Below, piece by piece: positions 22,312 through 33,220 of a stretch of DNA of 64,000 bases (positions are counted from its first letter, which is position 1; every line of letters begins with the position of its first letter). The notes under the pieces are model-generated. The model was not told where the DNA came from and did no database searches. It worked only from the letters and a program-made list of their open reading frames with translations. The DNA is from Linnemannia elongata. Taxonomy: Eukaryota > Mortierellomycota > Mortierellomycetes > Mortierellales > Mortierellaceae. A program made the position numbers and the translations under genes. The stretch is taken from NCBI GenBank assembly GCA_036320915.1, contig JAXBDG010000014.1, positions 496,001-560,000 of the forward strand, in the 5' to 3' direction.

Positions 22312-24295
22312 ATTGGAGTTGCAGGAATTGATTTGCTCTCAAAACTTTTCGAGGGGAGGTTACTGTCGTGCTGGGGGCTGGAATCTCGCCTCTCTCCTCC
22401 TAGTCCTCTGGCACTTGGCGCTCGCGCTGTAACAAAACTGCTGAGTTGTGGAAAATCGAGCACTGCATAGCTTGAGTCTAGCTCACGTTGGAAGATTCAT
22501 TGGACGATATCCTCTTGACCAGTTTGACGCGTCACTGACCTCATTTTTTCACGCGTGACTGTCTCAGCGTTTACCGAGAACCCCCCTCCCTTCCTCATCT
22601 TCCCTTCTTCACTTAATGTCCTGATCCGGCGTACATCCAAGGCAAGCAAAAAAAAAAATGGGACAAGAAATAGAAAGAAAGAAAGGATCCATCTTTATTT
22701 ACTTTTTCCGCCGACTATTGGATGATCCTCAGGCCGTGTTCCTATTTTGTCCCTTTTTCTTTCTTCCATTTTCAATTCAATCTGATTACTCCTTTTTTTT
22801 TGTTTGATTCTTTGGTGGGAATTCAACCGGCGGATAATATTCATCTCTTACTGGTGTACAACCACGCTGTCTCCGTGAAAAAAAAATACCAGAATTCGTC
22901 GAATTGAGGCAAGAGGCAAAGAAATGAGAGGTGAGGGGCTAGGCGAGGCGGAAGTGAGCTCAAAACAACAACAAAAAAAGGAAGCCTCATATCTGTGCAA
23001 TTCACCATATGAGAAATAGCGTGCTCTACTCCCTCTTCTTTGTCTATAATCTCGACCCTGAGGACGAAAAACATGGTCGGGCCCACATACATACAACGAT
23101 GGTGCATGGAAAAAAAAGAGCAGTGTGGGTAGATAGGTAACGCATTGACATATACAAATAAGCGAGATCGAGATCATTTTGAAAAACAAAGTTATTAATA
23201 ATATCACTCCCACACAGACTAATGCCGAGGGGTGAATTTGGAAGGGGGTTTGAAAGGGACAAACAACAAATGCGGCCTAAAGAACGATAGGAATGAATGA
23301 CTAAGGTTGGAGGGATTTAAACGACAACGTAGGGAGGAACATGGAAGGAAAGGATGAGGATAGGAGGATGATGAGGGGGAAAGAGAAGAGTGAGCGAGGG
23401 GAATGCATAGAAGAAAAGTGTCTAGCACGCTTTGAGGGTAGAGTAAGGGAATGGGAGAGGAAGGGGAAGGATAAGGGTGTTGTGTGCCTGTGTTGTATAG
23501 TGTATTTTCTGAATGGTGTATATGAAGAGTTATCGACCTGTCATTGGGGGTTCTTGGAGGGTGTGCGCCAATGGATTGGGCCACAGCCTGTTTACAGTAT
23601 CGAGCGTATCTCGCTGTGTTTTGTTCACTTATTCAATCATGGCCATGATACAAATAACCAGGGTGGTGCTCTCACTCATATATAAATGCCATTGCTCCTA
23701 CCTCCTTTTTTTCAACTCTCCATCGCCTTTTCGTTTCTCTTCTCTGTTCCCTATCAAGATGAACAGCAAGTGAATTGAATGCTCTCATTCCACTTAAACT
23801 CCTTCACTCGCCTCTCGTGCCATCCTCGTTTTTTCATTATTCTTCTCCCTTTTTTTTGTTTCCTTTTCCTTTCCTTCTTCTTTTTGTCTCTTACTCTTCT
23901 CTTCGTTCTCTAACCTGGCTCAACCTCGACACGACGCCAATTTTTTATTCTCTTTTCAACTGTTTGAATTTTGTCTCCTCTCCTCTCTGTCAATCGTAAG
24001 CACTTAACAGCACGCTCTCTCCCTCAGTGTGCATTCATACATCCGGTGGCAAACAGCGACTACTTACCACTCATACCCACTACCACCCTGGAAACCTTTA
24101 CCTTCTATCCCATTCCCTTCCCTTCTTCATTCACCATCGAGTCTAATCGCCTTTATTTCCATCACCCGTTACAACCCTCTAATTGTATCATCCCCCTGTC
24201 TCTTTCTCTTTGCGCACACACCACCATCCCACCACTCCACCTTGAATCAAATACCTCTGTAGATCCTTTTACCGTCGCACAAACTAATAATAATA
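19356..24295. other. Gene-poor interval of 4.9 kb
   Basis: No convincing gene. A 161-codon minus frame at 19424-19909 is open but ends in a Lys/Gln tail made by a poly-T tract, and has no recognisable domain. The rest is pyrimidine-rich with a 31-nt T run at 22279-22309. The last several hundred bases are probably the promoter and 5' UTR of the membrane-protein gene. Confidence 0.5.
22279..22309. repeat. Homopolymer T tract (31 nt)
   Basis: Uninterrupted T run in non-coding sequence, similar to the tracts at 415-446 and 46200-46229. Confidence 0.9.
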
Positions 24296-27200
24296 ATGGC
24301 GCAACAGCAGGAACGTCAACATAGACTGGATGAGAAGTTAGGGTCTCAGTTAAAGGCGAGGCTGCAGCAGCAACAACAGCAAGGGTGCTTCCTTCCAGGG
24401 ATGAACAAGACCTGCAAATCCTCTGGTAAATCCCCTTCTTTCTCACAATCATTATCAACAACCCTTTCCTTGTCTCCTTCCCCCTCCACATCTGCTCCTC
24501 CCTCCTTCATCACCGTCTCCGCCTCCATATTGCTGCCAGCCTTCGGTCCTCGTTTTCTTCTTTGCTCACCAACTTCCGTCTTTTCCACACGTTCCCTGAT
24601 TTCTTTTTCCTCCACTCCCTTCTCGGCTCCCACAAAAGCAGCATCATCATCATCATCATCATTGTCATCCAGGAACTCAGCAACAACAGCACAACACCAC
24701 CACCGTCATGACCACAGCCAAGTAGACCAAGACAGTACATCTTCTTCGCCTTCTTCGTTTCTGGATTCCGACTTTTCTAGCGCTTCATCAGAACCAATAA
24801 CATTGAAACAAGCTACCATCGAGGGCGACGCAGGAGTAACTGTTGTTGTCACGTCAAAAGCACCAGCACCAGCGCCAGGACAGAAAGCTTTCGCAGATTT
24901 TTGGACGGCAGCAGCAGTGGCAACAGCGGCAGTTAAGTTTGCAGGATCGAAAATTGCGGAGACGACTCCACGGTGGCAACAGCAGCAAGCACATTACTGC
25001 CATCGACAACAACACTCGCATATCTCTTTGTTCTCGTTCACATATCTTTTGAGACTTTTGTTCCTCGTCATGACAACTCGAAATACCTCTGCAACTCCTG
25101 CCCCCGCTCCTGCACCAGCACCGCAATCTTCTGAATCTTCACAGCCAGCACCTACCTCATCGAATCCATCGCCCAATGCACCAGTCAAAACTAGCGACCC
25201 TCCATCCCCAGCTCGACTTGTCCCCGACGCTGCTGCAGCTCCACCACCTTCGCCCGCGCCATCTCCTACATCCTCCTCACCGCAATTCTTACCTCATAGA
25301 TCGAGTTCTGAAGTCCCTGTCTCTCCACCAGCATCCACATTCGGATCTCCTCCACTTTCTACCACTACCATGGACACTTCATCCACCCACTCGTCTTCCT
25401 CCACAAACCGCCGCACCTCCACCACAAACCACCATACCGCTGACTCCCAGCCCTCAGGAGCCCCATACGGCATCATTGGTGGCAGCAACGAATCCAGCAA
25501 CCGAATCATGTTGACCGTCTCCTTGATCGTCGTCTTTGTGATCCTGGCCGGTATGGGATTAGTCGTCTACTGTCTCTTCCGGAGACGCTCTGCGAAACGA
25601 CGGATGCATCTATTTGGTGGGAATGGGAGTAGTAAGAACACCAGTGGGTCTTTGGACTCCGGGATTGGTAGTGGGGGGAAGAGGAAATCGACGACGGCCC
25701 GCCGTCAGAGTACTATCAGTGTTGGCGGGGGGAGCATCATCGGAGCTGGTGGCAAGGGGGACTCGATGGTGACAGCGTTGGCAGAGATGCAGGAACAGCA
25801 GCGACGAATTTCGGATGTAGATATGAGTCGTGATCTTCAGGCTATGACAGAACAGCACCAGAACGCGTTGATGACAAGAAGGACTAGTACACTAAGTCTT
25901 GGAGGGTTGCATCACCAAAACCATCATCAACATCATCTTCAGCAGAACCAACAACATCCTGGAAGTCGGGTTGTGAGTCCTACGCTGGCGCCCGCTAGAC
26001 CGCGTTCAGCGTTGGCTGCTGGGTACTGGGGCGGTGGCGGTGGACCGGCAGGCAGTGCGGATCCCACAGGCGAAGGATCAAGGCGCGCAAGCATGTCTGG
26101 TGGCGGTATCGTGATCGGCAGTGGAGACTATGTCGCAGGACCATTGGGATCCTCATCCGACTTCCGTACAACCGTCTATGACGACCTTTACTATCCCTCC
26201 CGGCAGTTCCTTTACCCTTCTTCTGGGGGAGGCAGTAGTGGTGCCAACAGCAACGAACAGCTTCTGCCGCCGCAGCATCACCATCACCCTTACTACTATA
26301 GCAGCGGCCCTCCATCGAGCGCGAATATGAGTCGGCGGTCTAGTCTCTCGCCTGGCACGTATCCTACCCACCCATCATCGGAAAATGCCGGTCATGGTCA
26401 GAACCCTAGTCAGATTTTTAGGGCAAAGACGATTGGTACGAGCAATGGACATGGCTACCAGCAGCAGATGCAATATCAACAGCACTACCCTCCCCACGCT
26501 GGCCCCGGGCCTTACAGGTCTACTCCTCCGCCTCACTCGTCTACACCGCCACCGCACCTGAACCGCATGAGCGTCCATCAGCCTCCTACAACTATCGCGT
26601 CCAGTTCTGACGACTCTTCTGAGACAACCTCGAACTACCCACCTTCCCAACAGCAGCAAAAGGGTTTAGAAGGGGCTGGAGTCAGCGCCGGTAATAGCGA
26701 TACGATTCCACGATCATCTTCCCCTCTCGCAGACCCAACACGCGAACTTCAGCAGCAACAACACTACCCAAGACGCCCCCACTCCATGTCTATGCTCCAA
26801 AACAACCCCCCCTTCACATCGCCCTACGAGGCGACAGTTGGGCCTGACAGATCCCGGTCACCACCCCCGATGAGCTCCAGCATGGGCAACCTCCTCGACC
26901 AAAACCCACAGTATCGGGCATCATACGACGGAAGTAGTCAACTTGACATCCCGCCTTCGATCACCACCCGTCGCAGGTCCATGATGCCCAGTGCCCTTGG
27001 ACCCTCCGGAAGCCCCGCGACCAGTCCAGGTGGTGGTTACCTGTACCAGCAAGGATACCCTCAACAACAACATCCATACGGCGGTGGTGGACAAGACTAT
27101 TTCCAAGATGGGCAGAAGTACTCAGTCTCGCCCAGATCCGTCTCCCCCTATGGCTACAGTAATACTCCCTACCAAGACCACCAGCATCCCAACCAATACC

Positions 27201-27667
27201 AGTACGCAAAACGCTCATCAACACAACTAAACCGCGTACTTGACCAACAAGGGAAGTCAGAATATATCCAGAATGGAGGAGAAGGTGTCGGCGTCGGCAA
27301 AGGTTCCAGCTTCAAGACCGTCTCATCCTCTTCATCCTCCTCCTCTGGCGGCACATCTAACACAGCCTCCACAGCCCCTACACCAACACCTACAAGTCTC
27401 AATCTGAATTCAGTGCGTTCTAAGAGCCCACCCCCACCGCAAGGCTGGCCCGGCCGATCCCACGTCAATGGCAACAGTACTGGCCACGGCCCTATCGTCC
27501 ACATCTCTCCCGCCCCACCATCCTCATTGTCCTTGTCTCGTGCCTCGGCAACAGCAGTAGCGGCAGGGATAACGATTCTGACACCTGTTGATCGCGAAAG
27601 TACTTCGGTGGTAGACCTACAATTGACAGAAGTCCTCAACAGCCCAACCGACTCGTCTGCTCACTAA
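24296..27667 (+). CDS. Single-pass membrane protein with Ser/Pro-rich ectodomain and long disordered cytoplasmic tail
   Basis: An open frame of 1123 codons. One clear transmembrane helix (IMLTVSLIVVFVILAGMGLVV) lies around residues 403-423 and is followed by a basic stop-transfer stretch (RRRSAKRR), so the C-terminal ~690 residues should be cytoplasmic. The tail is rich in Gln, His, Ser, Pro and Gly with many RRxS-type sites, suggesting phosphorylation and signalling or scaffolding; no catalytic domain is visible. The region before the helix is Ser/Thr/Pro/Ala-rich, as in O-mannosylated wall-sensor ectodomains. The start is uncertain: 24296 has a good context and keeps a long open frame, but no signal peptide follows it. 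A second ATG at 25071 begins the Pro/Ala-rich part directly and is preceded by a hydrophobic stretch. A missed intron at the 5' end is possible. Function unknown. Confidence 0.68.
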   Translation: MAQQQERQHRLDEKLGSQLKARLQQQQQQGCFLPGMNKTCKSSGKSPSFSQSLSTTLSLSPSPSTSAPPSFITVSASILLPAFGPRFLLCSPTSVFSTRSLISFSSTPFSAPTKAASSSSSSLSSRNSATTAQHHHRHDHSQVDQDSTSSSPSSFLDSDFSSASSEPITLKQATIEGDAGVTVVVTSKAPAPAPGQKAFADFWTAAAVATAAVKFAGSKIAETTPRWQQQQAHYCHRQQHSHISLFSFTYLLRLLFLVMTTRNTSATPAPAPAPAPQSSESSQPAPTSSNPSPNAPVKTSDPPSPARLVPDAAAAPPPSPAPSPTSSSPQFLPHRSSSEVPVSPPASTFGSPPLSTTTMDTSSTHSSSSTNRRTSTTNHHTADSQPSGAPYGIIGGSNESSNRIMLTVSLIVVFVILAGMGLVVYCLFRRRSAKRRMHLFGGNGSSKNTSGSLDSGIGSGGKRKSTTARRQSTISVGGGSIIGAGGKGDSMVTALAEMQEQQRRISDVDMSRDLQAMTEQHQNALMTRRTSTLSLGGLHHQNHHQHHLQQNQQHPGSRVVSPTLAPARPRSALAAGYWGGGGGPAGSADPTGEGSRRASMSGGGIVIGSGDYVAGPLGSSSDFRTTVYDDLYYPSRQFLYPSSGGGSSGANSNEQLLPPQHHHHPYYYSSGPPSSANMSRRSSLSPGTYPTHPSSENAGHGQNPSQIFRAKTIGTSNGHGYQQQMQYQQHYPPHAGPGPYRSTPPPHSSTPPPHLNRMSVHQPPTTIASSSDDSSETTSNYPPSQQQQKGLEGAGVSAGNSDTIPRSSSPLADPTRELQQQQHYPRRPHSMSMLQNNPPFTSPYEATVGPDRSRSPPPMSSSMGNLLDQNPQYRASYDGSSQLDIPPSITTRRRSMMPSALGPSGSPATSPGGGYLYQQGYPQQQHPYGGGGQDYFQDGQKYSVSPRSVSPYGYSNTPYQDHQHPNQYQYAKRSSTQLNRVLDQQGKSEYIQNGGEGVGVGKGSSFKTVSSSSSSSSGGTSNTASTAPTPTPTSLNLNSVRSKSPPPPQGWPGRSHVNGNSTGHGPIVHISPAPPSSLSLSRASATAVAAGITILTPVDRESTSVVDLQLTEVLNSPTDSSAH

Positions 27668-27848
27668 GTCAGTCCCAAATATATAAATATCTCCATAATA
27701 ATTTAGCACAACATACCCCATCGCACATATCGAAAAAAAAGATCCCCATCTAGAAATACACAATTGACATTTTGATTTGTTTTGTTCAGGTTCCTAAATA
27801 AACGCCCCATTAGAGAAAACGAAGAGGAGGGGATGGCGAACTGGTGGT

Positions 27849-30574
27849 TTATTTTTTAGGATCGCGATGTGCACCAGTGCGAGAGGCCTGAGCAGCAGCA
27901 CGGGCGCTTTTCCTCTTAGCTCGGAATGTATCATACCGCTTATCAATATCCTTAGTAGTCAGGTCGAACGATCCCATCCGCTTAAAGCACGCCTCCATCA
28001 GCTTGTGACAGTCGATCAGCCTCTTTGGGATATTCTATTATATAACATTCGCAAAATAATGATGACAGTGCGCGTTAGTAACAATGTGGAGATTTTTAAT
28101 GGTTTGACATTTCCGAGAGACGACAAAATAGGTGATGGTTGTACCTGAACGACTTGGAACACTTCCAAGGGATCATCGATTTTGGAGATCTCGGACTCGT
28201 GCATACGAAGGATTGTCAACGCCACCCTGAACAAGATCTTGCGTCCCTCGTAAAAGAAGCAATCCCAAACGCGCAGAATCGACTATTATCATCATGAAGA
28301 AGCAAAATGTTATTAATTAGTTCTGAGTTCTTTGAAATAGTATGGGCCAGAAAAACGACAGTTCATATGTGCTCCGTGAAAGTGAATAACTTACCTCGAC
28401 GGGCAAAATGTTGATGAAGAGGGTCAAGAACCAATGACTCGTCACCAGCGTCACAGTTGGCAAACCAGGTCCTTCATCCATCTCGACTGACGTAGCGCCT
28501 CCGCTAAACTTGGCCCATATCGATGGCAATCGCTCCATGATAAGCGTCATCAACACCGCCTGGTCAATGTTAGAGCCCTCCATCGTTACGTCGTACATGC
28601 CCTCTGGCAAAAAGTTCTGAATGATCACCGACAGCGTCCAGAACGACTGCTCCTCGTTCATGAACAGGAGCAACATTCCTGCAATGTAGTTGAGCGATTG
28701 ACAGTATCCAATCGTAGGACAGTGCAAACTGAACGCCAAAAGCACTCGTCGTAGGGACTGAATCGCTGCCACGTTCTCTGTTGAAAGTGAGGTCCCGCCA
28801 TCCTGCTGTTTCGTAATCTGCGATTTGAAGTTAATGTTTTCTGGGAACGTCCTGTGAAGGTCTATTTGTAATGACCATTGTGATAGAAAAAGCAGTAAAA
28901 CGGGTCAGGTCTTTTTGTGCGACAAGAGTGAGCATTCACTTTCCGCCTTTCGACTGTCCGATCGCAAAAAGGACAGAGGTAAACAAAGCAGTCCATACCT
29001 CGCTCGATCACTTCTGCGTGCTCATTTGCGGCGCCCTTGGCTTTAGCTTGCGCCACAAGGCGTTTGAACAATCCTGGGTTCGCCTTGCACTTGTCCTCTG
29101 CGCCGCTGTAATGGAACCAGGCCTAGATTAGAGAGAACAAAGAGTTGCTCATTAATGAGGGTAATGAGGAAATATGGCTCTCGATATTCGATATGGGATA
29201 ATAGTGGTCCAATGGTTGTACGAAATATAGTTTAGGATCGCTCATATGACCCCTCTCTCTCCCATCCTGAGAATTCTTCCCTTCCTTGTCCAAGGAACCA
29301 GATTCCCGTTCGGTAAAATCAAAAGTTAGCAGTCTCCTTACTTCGCCTCGTAATGCTGGTGGAATTCCCTTGCGAATGTATCTCTTGACTATGTGTGAGA
29401 GAAAAAAGTGAGAACAAAGCCGCTGTAAGTATTGGTTTGTAACGCATTGACAGCAGCGCTGAGTAATCCTGAAAAGCAAAAAGAGAGCAGAGAGTTCCAT
29501 CGCCTACGTTTTGCTGATCGAGGAGGGAGTTCGCCAGCAGAGTCGTTCATGAAGATAGCCCACTTTTGTCGACGTCGCTCCATGATGGGTATATAGTAGG
29601 TCTCAAAGATGACAAAGTCGTGCTGTGAGAGCCATTGAGACTCCTTCTTGAATCCATATTGGTCGCTATAGTCCAGACAAAAAACGAATCAAGATGTGTT
29701 AGAGAGCAATTAAAGCAGGCTAAAAAAACGTAATGAAGAAAGCAGTAAAAAAAGGATACTCTAGATGTTGTTGGAATGGGGTTCATTGTTGCTCCGGTGT
29801 TGGATTGATTGACAAAAATGACACGACCGTAACATAGTAAACGTACCGTTCTACATGTTCATCGTCCGCCTTTTCAACAGCGACGATAGGCTTGAGTCTG
29901 GACGATTTCGGTTTTGGTTTGGAGTCGAGTTGTCCGGGAAGTCCATTGAAAGATCGAGTCTCTTTGGACTCGTTGGTATAATGACTCTGCGAGACGGGTT
30001 GGGTGAAGAGCGTCAGCTTGGGTGTCGATCTGGAGGCAATCTGGCTTGCTTGGACATGAAGAGTCTGATAAGGTGACTGGGTTGATCCAGGCTGACTGGG
30101 TGCTAGTCCTTGCTGGTCCTGTTGTTGTTGGTTCTGTGAGTGGTTCCTGGATCGACTCTCCCCCCTTGGATCAAAGACGTTGCCATTCTGATTGCCTCCG
30201 TTACGATGCAACGACCGAGAGGGTGTGAGTCCCTGGGGTTGGTAGTGTCCATTGTTGTTGCTGTTATAGTTATCCGACGAGTTGTTGCCTCCGTAAGCGT
30301 CGAGCTGGGTTTGAGTGAGACTTGGTGAGTTCATATAGAGGCCCTCAAAGTCCCTCCGGAGACTCTGGCTCGTGGGATCGGCGGTATGGGATCGAGCTCG
30401 GCGGAGGCCATCGACAGACTTGCTCGTTTTCAGGATTCTTCTTGCCGGGACAGGCTGGTGGTAAGGTAGTTGGTGTTGAGGTTGGTGTTGTGAGGGGGAA
30501 GAGGGCCCGGCAGCGTCTGCGACAAACTCGTTGTTCCTGCTTCGACCGAGTGGTGCCGGTGTTGCCATGGCCAT
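27849..30574 (-). CDS. TBC-domain Rab GTPase-activating protein
   Basis: Accelerates GTP hydrolysis on a Rab GTPase and so switches off a vesicle-traffic step. Seven exons, all frame-consistent: 29847..30574, 29508..29665, 29342..29388, 28999..29122, 28395..28861, 28145..28282, 27849..28034; 615 aa. Residues 1-240 are Gln/Asn/Ser-rich and unstructured. The TBC domain then runs from about 245 (DQYGFKKESQWL, FETYYIPIMERRRQKW) through GIPPALRGEAWFHYSGA to about 555. Both catalytic fingers are present: the Arg of IERDLHR (about residue 356) and the Gln of IGYCQSLN (about 407). The overall layout resembles TBC1D6/GRTP1-type GAPs, but the Rab target cannot be read from sequence. Its 3' end converges on the membrane-protein gene with only 181 bp between the stop codons. 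Confidence 0.94.
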
Positions 30575-32770
30575 GGTGCCAGAGTTGGAAAAAAAGTGTG
30601 TTTCGTGAAAAAGGGGATTGGATGATGATGATGAGGTTGGTGTTGTTTTGAGTTGGTCCTTTTTAAAAGAGAAGAGATGACGGAGCAGACTTTTGGACGG
30701 TTCCTGGACGAGAGACGAATGGTGGCGTTGGAGACAAAAAGCCCTGGCTCACTTTTTTTGTGTTGGATGGAGGTGATGAGCCAAAAGTGGTTGAAGGACG
30801 TCTAGAGCGAGAGTGGGAGCAATGGGCGAGGCTGGCTGGCTGGCTGGCTGGCTGTCTCGTCCTCTGCGGGCTGAGCGAAGGATGGCGGTGACGAGTGAAG
30901 AACAATGGAGGAAGGAAAGGGAGAGTGGAGAGAAGAGAAAGAGGAGAAGAAAAAGAAGAAGACGGACAGAAAGAATTAGGCGCCAAACAGAGGGAGAGAG
31001 GGCGAATAAGTGGAGAAGCAGAAGAAGGAGCTAAGAGAAAAGAAGGAGAGGCAAGGCAGAAAGCTAAGAAAAGAAAAAAAGTAGAGAAAACAAAGAAAGA
31101 GGTCAAAAGGTGTGGAGTTATTAGATAACAGCACACACACACTGTCTTCTCGTTTGTCTCTTGTTGCGCGATGAATGAGTAGCTGAAGGTTGAACTGATG
31201 TTGCTTTATTTCTTGTTCATCCTCTCATTCCCTTTTTCCTCTCTTGTTCAAATGTGGTTGGTTGGGTTGGTTGGTTCAAGTGCTCACTCACTTCTCTCTC
31301 TCCCTCCCTCCCTCCCTCTGTCCTTCGCCTCCTCCCTTCACCAATACATCCCCTTGTCTTGTTTTCATACTCACACTCCTCCAACAAAAAAACCCGCAGA
31401 TCAGAAATGAGTGGGCAACCCTCATTGGCCAGTCGAAATCAATGAAGGTGAAACCCCAGGCACCACAGCTCCTTTCTTATTTTATTATTTTCTTATTTTC
31501 TTACTCAACCCGGAGTACTTTGCAAATCACACCGGTAACTCATCAACAAGCTTCTTTCTGTTTCTCACTCACCTGTTCACAACCAGCCTGATCCAACAGC
31601 AGAACAAACCACACAGCCTTTTCTACTCAACAAAAGAAGGTGAGAAAGTTCCTTTGTATCGCCACACTAACAACAAACACAACCACTCTCCCGCTCGTCT
31701 TCCTCCTCCCCTCCTCTTCCTTCCCCCCTTCACCCATTCGCATGAACAAACAAAACAATCTTTTCCAGCCCACATCTCCTTCCCATCACTCCATTTCGCC
31801 CCACAGACAATCGACATGTCCATCACGTTTTCGTGTTGTCTTTTTGTGGATCGAAGTTCAGAAAGGTATTGCGCATCATCCATCGTGAGAACAATAAAAT
31901 CTTTCTTCCCATTCACCTCACCATTTCTTATGGCGTGTCGATAGTAAAAAACACAGATTCGATGATGGCATTGGCATCCTAAGTATCAAGGTCTTCCATT
32001 TTTAGCCTTTGTTTCCATGACAAGAGGATACTTAGATCCATTGAGCTGGGCGTGATACCTGGGTGTCGGTTCAAAGGCCTTTTGTTTGTAACAAGGAGAC
32101 GGAGTGCAGGAGGTAGAACAATATCAACAAAAAGGCAAGGTTTGCTGCGACCACAAATGAAAATTGATGTGGGGGGAGGTTGTAACTTGCAAAAAGGAGG
32201 TGGTGCAATGTCTCCACTTCATTCATCCCTGACTTTGCTTGTTCCAACTGTTTTCTCTAGAAAAGTAAGCAGGGATGGAGTTGGCTTAAAATTGAGCATG
32301 CAAAGCACCAATTAGGCAAAGAGGGGGGAAGAGGTGTAACAGAGAACGCAGGGGTGCCTTAGTCTCCATCCCTTTCGCTGCCTGATGATTACCTATCTCT
32401 TCGTGTTATTCCAACCATCTGTTTCAACTATCCATTTCGAACAAAAAATGAAACGACCTGCTCTAATGTTCTGGAGACCGCACTTGCAAATTCTTTCCTC
32501 AAATAAGGTGTAGGTGTAGGAATCGTAGGGAAGCAGTCCATCATCCCTGTCTGTGTAAAGCATCATCTTTATTCAGACTTTATTTGCTTCTGCGCTCTGC
32601 ACCATTCCTGACAGTATACACGAATGAAGAACAGTGGGATAGGTAATAAATAACGGCATCCTTCGATCAAACCAGCCACCTCCTCATCGATCGCAATCGA
32701 ACACGTTTATAACTGCCCGATGTAAAAGAATCGATGTGGATGCGACTATCGCTCTTTTTGTTGTTGGCAT
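30575..32770. other. Intergenic upstream of the TBC gene
   Basis: Nothing coding is supported. Contains a (GGCT)n microsatellite at 30830-30854, a long purine-rich block to about 31130, and pyrimidine-rich DNA to about 31950. Open frames at 31411-31944 and elsewhere are low-complexity. Confidence 0.55.
30830..30854. repeat. (GGCT)n microsatellite
   Basis: About six consecutive GGCT units in the leader or promoter region of the TBC gene. Confidence 0.85.
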
Positions 32771-33080
32771 TCATTGCATCTCGAATTCGTCAGGTGGAAA
32801 AAGTTGGCGAAGACGGATAGCGTCTCTCAACTGCTCGATCCTATTCATATCGCCCCTCTCGAGCCCCATGCAGTCAATTCGGAGTCGTTCCAGGCGCTCG
32901 AGCATGCCCGCATGGTTCATTTTCATTGCGAGGGGAGAAGGGCTTAAAACTCGAAGCTGTGTTATCGCCAGGAACAAAAGTTTATGCTCTGCCATTAATA
33001 TACCTCAATTCACCAGTAACGTAACCTTCAATGACTATGAGGCCTTTGACAATGGTCAAAGTTCCGTTCCAAAAGTCATG
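32771..33080 (-). pseudogene. Relic of an LRR (F-box-type) protein C-terminus
   Basis: Two minus-strand frames adjoin. The upstream one (33080 to about 33000) reads FWNGTLTIVKGLIVIEGYV and GELRYINGRA, then a stop. Shifting frame gives LLFLAITQLRVLSPSPLA, then AGMLERLERLRID and the end FPPDEFEMQ. The spaced Leu/Ile pattern (LRVLS, LERLRID) resembles the ends of fungal F-box/LRR proteins, of which other copies occur in this window. The frame break near 33000 and the absence of earlier repeats suggest a decayed fragment. A short intact protein of 74 codons starting at the ATG at 32995 is the alternative. It lies just upstream of the CENP-T gene. Confidence 0.4.
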
Positions 33081-33220
33081 CCTAAAAATGAAAAACACGT
33101 GATGTCCGTCGCGTCCAAAGACAAAGAACCGATTTTACTGTTGCTGTATTTTTTCTTACACCAGTTTCTGTCCTTTACTCAACAACATTGCTGGATCCTC
33201 CCTCCCCCTCGCCGACAACG

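Noticed and set aside
23996..24027. Possible 32-nt leader intron before the membrane-protein gene
   Set aside because: Too short for spliceosomal removal, given that other introns here are at least about 50 nt.
31411..31944. 177-codon plus-strand frame
   Set aside because: Pyrimidine-rich DNA translated into Phe/Ser/Pro/His runs with no domain; the opposite strand is open as well.
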